Made by a program: the position numbers and the translations under genes. A model generated the notes under the pieces. The model made no database searches. It saw only the letters and a program-made list of their open reading frames with translations, and was not told the origin of the DNA. A stretch of 62,965 nucleotides of DNA from Pseudomonadota bacterium (GTDB lineage Bacteria; Pseudomonadota; Alphaproteobacteria; Acetobacterales; Acetobacteraceae): positions 1 to 62,965 of the forward strand of contig JAJZVV010000016.1 of assembly GCA_021845595.1 (NCBI GenBank), written 5' to 3'. Numbering within the stretch: position 1 is the first letter of the stretch; the number at the start of each line of letters is the position of its first letter. This document shows, one piece after another, positions 62,606 to 62,965 of the stretch.

Positions 62606-62893
62606 TCAGACTTGTCCCTCGGACAAACCAGCGCGCAGCATTTGACGCCAGCCAGAGTTCGCCATCCACTTCGCCCGGGCAAGATGCGTTTCATAAGCGC
62701 GACGCGCGCGGGCCGGTTCAGACTTCGGATCGATCTGAAGTGCCTCACGCGCAACCTCGTCCCACGGCACGTTCTCGCGCTCGGCATCGAGCAGGATGAC
62801 GTAGTGGATGATGTGCAGCCGGTCGTAGTCGGTGAGCCGATCCGAGGTGGGAGGCTCGTCGGCGACCGGCGCGTCGAAGCTCGGCCTGATCAT
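62606..62893 (-). CDS. Single-domain DUF2285 protein, QseM-like
   Basis: This 95-residue protein is one DUF2285 domain (DRLHIIHYVILLDAERENV, then KSEPARARRAYETHLARAKW, WRQML). It is the same fold as the C-terminal part of the adjacent FseA-like protein. In ICEMlSym of Mesorhizobium a small DUF2285 protein, QseM, binds and silences both FseA and the quorum regulator TraR. Position, size and domain make this a candidate antiactivator. ATG 62893 has AGGGGAA upstream. Confidence 0.75.
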   Translation of the reverse strand: MIRPSFDAPVADEPPTSDRLTDYDRLHIIHYVILLDAERENVPWDEVAREALQIDPKSEPARARRAYETHLARAKWMANSGWRQMLRAGLSEGQV

Positions 62894-62965
62894 CGGTGTT
62901 ATTCCCCTGCGGCCAATTTTTGGCATGCCACCGTATTCGGAATCGGACGAATAGCGCGCCTTGGG

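Larger units (their letters stand above)
11474..62965. mobile_element. Integrative and conjugative element (left end; right end outside window)
   Basis: The limits are a tRNA-Lys attachment core on the left and, on the right, continued transfer genes to the window edge. Between them are an integrase, a full trb-type mating apparatus with TraG coupling protein, an RlxS-like relaxase, TraF, a lytic transglycosylase, an RdfS-like excisionase, an FseA-like activator and a replication initiator. The regulatory part resembles the rdfS/fseA system of the Mesorhizobium symbiosis ICEs. Cargo includes restriction-modification, organofluorine, mercury, ribonucleotide reductase and metE modules. It could be a composite of nested elements; a broken recombinase at 22.3 kb hints at that. 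Confidence 0.8.

Noticed and set aside
62594-62611. Inverted repeat GTCTGA...TCAGAC at the end of the DUF2285 gene as a terminator
   Set aside because: A 6-bp stem without a T run is too weak; it may be chance or an operator.
53842-62965. LuxR/TraR-LuxI quorum genes expected with rdfS/fseA
   Set aside because: No autoinducer synthase or LuxR-type regulator is found in the window; they may lie beyond the right edge or be absent.
1-62965. CRISPR array
   Set aside because: No regularly spaced direct repeats with unique spacers were seen. The only periodic repeat is the three-copy 22-bp set at 60306, with no room for spacers.

Overview
The window is GC-rich DNA from an alphaproteobacterium, most likely of the family Acetobacteraceae (Rhodospirillales). 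The evidence is gene content (adjacent dcd and murA, a DUF47 protein paired with a short PPDK-like protein) and a tRNA-Lys(CUU) 3' end; the genus cannot be fixed. Everything was read by eye, with no database search.

Region 1 (1-11473) is chromosomal backbone: a DUF47/PhoU-like gene overlapping a PPDK-like gene, a TPR lipoprotein, dcd-murA, an ammonium transporter whose first twin-His residue is Glu, arfB, a long beta-repeat surface protein and a coiled-coil hypothetical.

Region 2 (11474 to beyond the right edge) reads as one integrative and conjugative element (ICE). It begins at a 46-bp tRNA-Lys(CUU) 3' end with a tyrosine integrase beside it. A collinear type I restriction-modification operon follows (11.7-22 kb), with an embedded Fic protein and a YgjP-like metallopeptidase. 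A decayed tyrosine recombinase (22.3-23.0 kb) marks the edge of the most interesting cargo (23.2-30.8 kb): a haloacetate/fluoroacetate dehalogenase-like hydrolase, an FlK-like (fluoroacetyl-CoA) thioesterase, an ArsR-type regulator, a divergent threonine dehydratase, an ABM-domain protein, a MarR-GNAT fusion, a TrmB regulator, RidA, and an MFS transporter fused to a second complete FlK domain. I propose that this is an organofluorine detoxification or catabolism module. A LysR gene follows.

The conjugation machinery (32.0-44.4 kb, minus strand) is a complete traG-copG-trbBCDEJKLFGI-DUF2274 set, mostly joined by 4-nt stop/start overlaps. Further cargo is a VapBC pair, a mercury operon (merR, merT, merP, merA), a class III ribonucleotide reductase (nrdD, a separately encoded glycyl-radical loop, nrdG) and metE behind a cobalamin riboswitch. 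The transfer and excision operon lies at 53.8-62.9 kb: RlxS-type relaxase, an IS110-family insertion, lytic transglycosylase, TraF, DUF2840, a RepA-like initiator with three exact-period 22-bp iterons, and an RdfS-like excisionase. At its head is an FseA-like excision activator split over two frames (+1 frameshift arrangement), preceded by a small DUF2285 protein resembling the antiactivator QseM. No LuxR/TraR gene, parA or second tRNA-Lys end is seen, so the element continues past 62965.
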